Assembly: GCA_002383605.1 (NCBI GenBank)
Contig: DFYK01000079.1
Location: forward strand, 1,154-10,116
Length of the DNA: 8,963 bases
Source: Proteiniphilum sp. UBA4084
Lineage (GTDB): Bacteria > Bacteroidota > Bacteroidia > Bacteroidales > Dysgonomonadaceae
Direction of reading: 5' to 3'
Below, piece by piece: positions 6,901-8,963 of the stretch (its first letter is position 1; every line of letters begins with the position of its first letter). The position numbers and the translations under genes were made by a program. A model generated the notes under the pieces. It was not told the origin of the DNA. It saw nothing but the letters and a program-made list of their open reading frames with translations, and searched no databases.

Positions 6901-6973
6901 ATCCACTGACAGGGAAGCCAAAGAAAAGAAGAAAAAAGATGAAGATACAAATCATGTACAGGACAATATGTAA
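3902..6973 (+). CDS. RND multidrug efflux permease, HAE1/AcrB family
   Basis: Inner-membrane proton/substrate antiporter of 1023 aa, close to full family length (about 1,020-1,050). The N-terminus MNFSELSIKRPVLATVM and the PVREYPSVDNP, YPGANAEVIENQITEPLEQ and INGIPGIRSL segments are family hallmarks. Twelve membrane segments are visible: one at about 11-29, five at about 334-485, one near 525-545 and five at about 845-1000, with two large periplasmic domains at about 30-333 and 546-843. Proton-relay residues are intact: Asp400-Asp401 in GLVVDDAIVVTEN (TM4), Lys912 in GLVAKNGILIVEF (TM10), and Arg942/Thr949 in RLRPILMTS (TM11), so it should be functional. It resembles MdtB/MexK/OqxB-like pumps more than a specific named one. 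Its last 35 bp overlap the TolC-like gene, and its lysine-rich cytoplasmic tail KEKKKKDED is encoded there. Candidate substrates are drugs, bile salts, detergents or metabolites; none can be picked from the sequence. Confidence 0.96.
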   Translation: MNFSELSIKRPVLATVMVLIIIIFGLIGYTNLPVREYPSVDNPIITVQVSYPGANAEVIENQITEPLEQNINGIPGIRSLVSRSSQGSSRITVEFELSVDMETAANDVRDKVSIAQRYLPRDADPPTVSKADADSDPIMQITVQSPFRSLLELSEIADLTVKERLQTISNVSAVDIWGEYRYAMRLWLDPLRMAAYNITPMDIKNALDRENVELPAGSIEGDQISQSIRTMGLMQTPEDFNNLILIEDNFRVVRFKDVGYAELDAADRQNILRRNAVPMVSCVIIPQPGANHINIADEVRVRMDQMKKDLPEDVILDVAFDNTKFIRASIAEVQSTVIIAFILVVFIIFVFLRNWRVTLIPAVVIPISLIGIFFVMYLAGFSINVLSMLAVVLAVGLVVDDAIVVTENIFQKVESGMNPTEASITGSKEIFFAVVSTTVTLVAIFFPIVFLEGMTGKLFREFSIVISGAVIISAFVALSFVPMLSSKLLSRKRKRSRFYDKTEVFFAGMNRFYEKWLHSFLGRKWLVFPILVIFTLLIALLWNIIPAEMAPLEDRSQVMIRNSAPEGATFEFVRDYTDRISAIADSIVPERESNIVFTRSGFSMVRLILPDMGDRERSQMEIANELTRGVRDETAARAFVQQQSTFGGRRAGMPIQYVLQAPNIEKLQEFIPPFMEKVNQSPYFQMADVDLKFTKPETRIIIDRDKAAMLGVSTRDIGQTLQYALSGQRMGYFYMNGKQYQILGEINRQQRNTPVDLKTIYIKNNNKQMIQMDNLVKLEESVAPPQLYRYNRFNSATISAGLAPGYSLGDGLEEMDRIAAEVLDDSFRTALEGESRNFSESSSSLLFAFGLAIILIFLVMAAQFESFKDPFVIMFTVPMALFGALLFMWMFGVTMNIYSQIGIIMLIGLVAKNGILIVEFANQRQQAGLTKGRAIVEAAVQRLRPILMTSISTLLGLLPLMFASGEGANGRIAMGTAVVGGLLISTLLTLFVVPVMYIYLSTDREAKEKKKKDEDTNHVQDNM

Positions 6974-8279
6974 AATTTGCGTACTCTGCTGTTTACTTGC
7001 GCCAACCATCGTTTTCTCTCAGGAAATGATGGATTTACAGGAATGCCTCCGAACAGGACTGGAAAACAATTATGAGCTGCAGATCACCCGCAACGAAGCG
7101 CTCATCGCGGACAACAACGTTACACCGGGCAATGCCGGGTTTCTACCGGAAGTGACACTCGACGGAGGGTACAGCCTGCGCAGCAGCAACAGTGACCGGT
7201 TTCCCGCAGAAACAGGTGAAACAGAACAGATCCGCAACAGCACCACCGGCACTGCCGACGTGGGAGTAAACCTTAACTGGAGCCTGTTTGAAGGGTTTCG
7301 TGTGCAGACAAACTACCAACGCCTGAAAGAGTTGCGACGGGTAGGAGAATTGAACAGCCGCCTCGCAGTGGAAAATTTTGTCGCCAACCTCACGGCGGAG
7401 TATTACAATTACGTACAACAGCAGCTTCGAATGGGGAACCTCAGGTATGCAGTAGCGCTTTCCAGGGAACGGCTGCGCATCGTGGAGGCGCGCTATCAGG
7501 TTGGATCACTCTCCCGGCTCGACTTGCAGCAGGCAAAGGTCGATTTCAACGCCGACAGTTCTTTGCTGATTCAGCAGGTTGAAATACTGAACCGCTCACG
7601 CATCCAACTCAACGAGCTGATGGGTGTTGATGTGGAAAGACAATTTCTTGCTGAAGACACCACCATCCAGTTAAACAAATCGCTCCAAAAAGAACACCTC
7701 TTTAAGCAGACCATGGAACAAAATACGTTGCTGTTACTGAGTAAGCGCAATTTAACATTGAGTGAGCTGGAACTAAGAAATCTGAGAAGCAGGAACTATC
7801 CCTACCTGCGTCTGAACACAGGCTACGGTTTTACCCATTTCAATTACAACACCGGGAATCTCGACAGGCAACGCACCTGGGGTCCAAGTGCGGGAGTGAC
7901 GCTGGGATTGACCATTTTTGACGGTTTTAACCGACGAAGGGAACAAAAAAACCAGCAAATCACAATCAGGAACCGGGAGCTGGAAGTAGAAAGAGACAGG
8001 CTCGCCATCGAGAGCGATTTCGCGAATATGTGGATGGCTTACGTGAACAATATTGAATTGACCGGGTTAGAGGTTGAGAGTCTGGAAAACGCGGAAATCA
8101 ACTACGAAACTGCAATGGAGCGATACCGCATCGGTGACTTGTCCGGACTGGAGTTGCGCGAGGCACAGAATAGCCTGCTGGAAGCTGGGCAGCGGTTGCT
8201 CACAGCACAATATAATACGAAACTTTACGAAATATCATTGCTGCAAATCAGTGGAAGAATTACCGAGTTTATCCAATGA
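6939..8279 (+). CDS. TolC-family outer membrane efflux channel
   Basis: Outer-membrane factor of 446 aa that completes the tripartite pump. The signal peptide includes a cysteine-rich hydrophobic stretch (CKICVLCCLLAPTIVFSQ) with probable cleavage near residue 28; there is no proper lipobox, so unlike some OprM-type channels it is probably not lipidated. The two structural repeats of the family are visible: NLNWSLFEGFRVQTNYQRL (111-129) matches TLGLTIFDGFNRRREQKNQQ (321-340), and ARYQVGSLSRLDLQQAK (184-200) matches ERYRIGDLSGLELREAQ (394-410). Each repeat gives two beta strands and a coiled-coil helix pair; three subunits form the channel. The start may be the ATG at 6939 (35-bp overlap with the permease) or 6954 (20-bp overlap); both leave the signal peptide intact. 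Overlap implies translational coupling. No strong terminator follows. Confidence 0.94.
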   Translation: MKIQIMYRTICKICVLCCLLAPTIVFSQEMMDLQECLRTGLENNYELQITRNEALIADNNVTPGNAGFLPEVTLDGGYSLRSSNSDRFPAETGETEQIRNSTTGTADVGVNLNWSLFEGFRVQTNYQRLKELRRVGELNSRLAVENFVANLTAEYYNYVQQQLRMGNLRYAVALSRERLRIVEARYQVGSLSRLDLQQAKVDFNADSSLLIQQVEILNRSRIQLNELMGVDVERQFLAEDTTIQLNKSLQKEHLFKQTMEQNTLLLLSKRNLTLSELELRNLRSRNYPYLRLNTGYGFTHFNYNTGNLDRQRTWGPSAGVTLGLTIFDGFNRRREQKNQQITIRNRELEVERDRLAIESDFANMWMAYVNNIELTGLEVESLENAEINYETAMERYRIGDLSGLELREAQNSLLEAGQRLLTAQYNTKLYEISLLQISGRITEFIQ

Positions 8280-8353
8280 TTGTGTGCGTCTGCCGGTAAA
8301 AACCCGTTACTTATTTTTTGAGATGATTGGAATGCGTTCTGCTTTCTTTTTCG

Positions 8354-8361
8354 TAACTTTG
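8354..8361 (+). promoter_or_regulatory. Putative -7 promoter element for the V/A-type ATPase operon
   Basis: TAACTTTG matches the Bacteroidetes consensus TAnnTTTG exactly. The nearest upstream TTG (8327-8329) is 24 bp away, slightly farther than the usual spacing of about 19-21. The start codon is 72 bp downstream, implying a leader of about 60-65 nt in which I see no recognised riboswitch. Confidence 0.5.
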
Positions 8362-8433
8362 TTTTCGTTAAAATTTCCGACAGGATTTTTCCGATCAAAA
8401 GTAAGTCCGAACGACAAAAACATAATATATACT

Positions 8434-8963
8434 ATGGACAAAATTCAGGAACTCACCTCCAAACTATATTCCGAAGGTGTGGAAAAAGGCAGGGAGGAGG
8501 CCGGCAAAATTATTGCGGAAGCCAAAGCCGGGAAAGAACAGATATTGAACGAGGCAAAGGCAAAAGCAAGGGAGATAATTTCTGCCGCAGAAAAAGAAGC
8601 TGCAGAATTGAAGAGCCATACCGAAGCAGAGTTGAAGCTTTATGCAACCCAATCTTCAGCAGCACTCAAAACTGAAATTACCAACCTTATAACCGATAAG
8701 CTTGCCACCATGAACGTAAAAGCGGCCATGGCCGACAAAACATTCATGCAGCAGCTAATCGTGGAGCTGGTGAAAAACTGGTCGAAGAGCGGAAAGTTAA
8801 CAATCGGTGTCGACAATGCCGCTTCACTGGAGTCTTACATCGCCTCCAACGCAAAAAAGCTGCTCGATGAGGGTCTGAAAATTGAATCTGTGAACGGCAT
8901 TGAAACAGGTTTCATACTATCACCCGCAGATGGTTCCTACAAAGTAAAATTCGGAGAAGCGGA
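8434..8963 (+). CDS. V/A-type ATP synthase subunit E (partial, 3' end beyond window)
   Basis: The ATG at 8434 opens a frame that stays open to the window edge: 176 complete codons plus two bases. The product begins MDKIQELTSKLYSEGVEKGR. Residues about 1-85 are a charged, alanine-rich heptad-like helix (EEAGKIIAEAKAGKEQILNE, AKAREIISAAEKEAAELK), and residues about 100-176 form a compact alpha/beta domain (MQQLIVELVKNW, LTIGVD, KIESVNGIETGFILSPADGS). This is the layout of the E subunit, which pairs with a partner helix to make the peripheral stalk holding the catalytic A3B3 head against rotation. Family members are about 190-200 aa, so only some 20-25 residues are missing. In Bacteroidales the E gene usually heads a cluster with a DUF2764 gene and subunits A, B, D, I and K, so those are expected to the right. 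An N-terminal coiled coil alone could mimic other proteins (for example FliH or F-type b), but the C-terminal GF-L-P-DGS pattern favours subunit E. Confidence 0.9.
   Translation, partial: MDKIQELTSKLYSEGVEKGREEAGKIIAEAKAGKEQILNEAKAKAREIISAAEKEAAELKSHTEAELKLYATQSSAALKTEITNLITDKLATMNVKAAMADKTFMQQLIVELVKNWSKSGKLTIGVDNAASLESYIASNAKKLLDEGLKIESVNGIETGFILSPADGSYKVKFGEA

Noticed and set aside
8296..8319. Terminator after the efflux operon (GTAA...TTAC stem followed by six T)
   Set aside because: The stem is only 4 bp plus a possible G-U pair and is AT-rich; too weak to call a terminator without folding energy or transcript data.
1..8963. CRISPR array, tRNA, rRNA, insertion sequence, phage or defence genes
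   Set aside because: I read both strands for spaced direct repeats, tRNA-like cloverleaf ends, transposase motifs and recombinase genes and found none.

Overview
The window looks like chromosomal DNA from a Bacteroidota species, most likely order Bacteroidales. The grounds are a fimbrillin-type lipoprotein, near absence of Shine-Dalgarno sequences before well-supported starts, three perfect matches to the Bacteroidetes -7 promoter element TAnnTTTG placed before genes, and a subunit E gene of a V/A-type ATP synthase of the kind common in anaerobic Bacteroidales. A placement near Dysgonomonadaceae/Porphyromonadaceae is plausible but cannot be established from this sequence alone.

Layout. Positions 1-349 are AT-rich and mostly non-coding, with one possible 53-codon minus-strand ORF (98-259) and several short inverted repeats. 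A lipoprotein gene (350-1621, +) encodes an N-terminal fimbrillin-like module joined to a C-terminal OB-fold-like domain resembling DUF6359. It is followed by a 44-aa basic protein with four cysteines (1671-1805, +). A perfect 15-bp inverted repeat (1811-1855) separates these from a convergent gene for a secreted SGNH/GDSL hydrolase (1906-2607, -). The 182-bp divergent intergenic region (2608-2789) carries a -7 element for each direction and operator-like inverted repeats.

The core is a compact three-gene plus-strand operon (2790-8279) for a complete RND tripartite efflux pump: membrane-anchored periplasmic adaptor, 1023-aa HAE1-type inner-membrane permease with intact proton-relay residues, and TolC-family outer-membrane channel. 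The genes are 5 bp apart and 35 bp overlapping, so they are almost certainly co-transcribed and translationally coupled. They would form one conduit spanning inner membrane, periplasm and outer membrane and driven by proton motive force. No regulator gene is in the window. After a 154-bp gap with its own -7 element, the 5' part of a V/A-type ATPase peripheral stalk subunit E gene runs off the right edge (8434-8963); the rest of an ATPase operon is expected beyond it.

I see no clearly undescribed multi-gene system. The points most worth a second look are the fimbrillin/OB-fold fusion, the two tiny ORFs, the inverted repeats upstream of the fimbrillin gene, and the divergent regulatory region controlling the pump.
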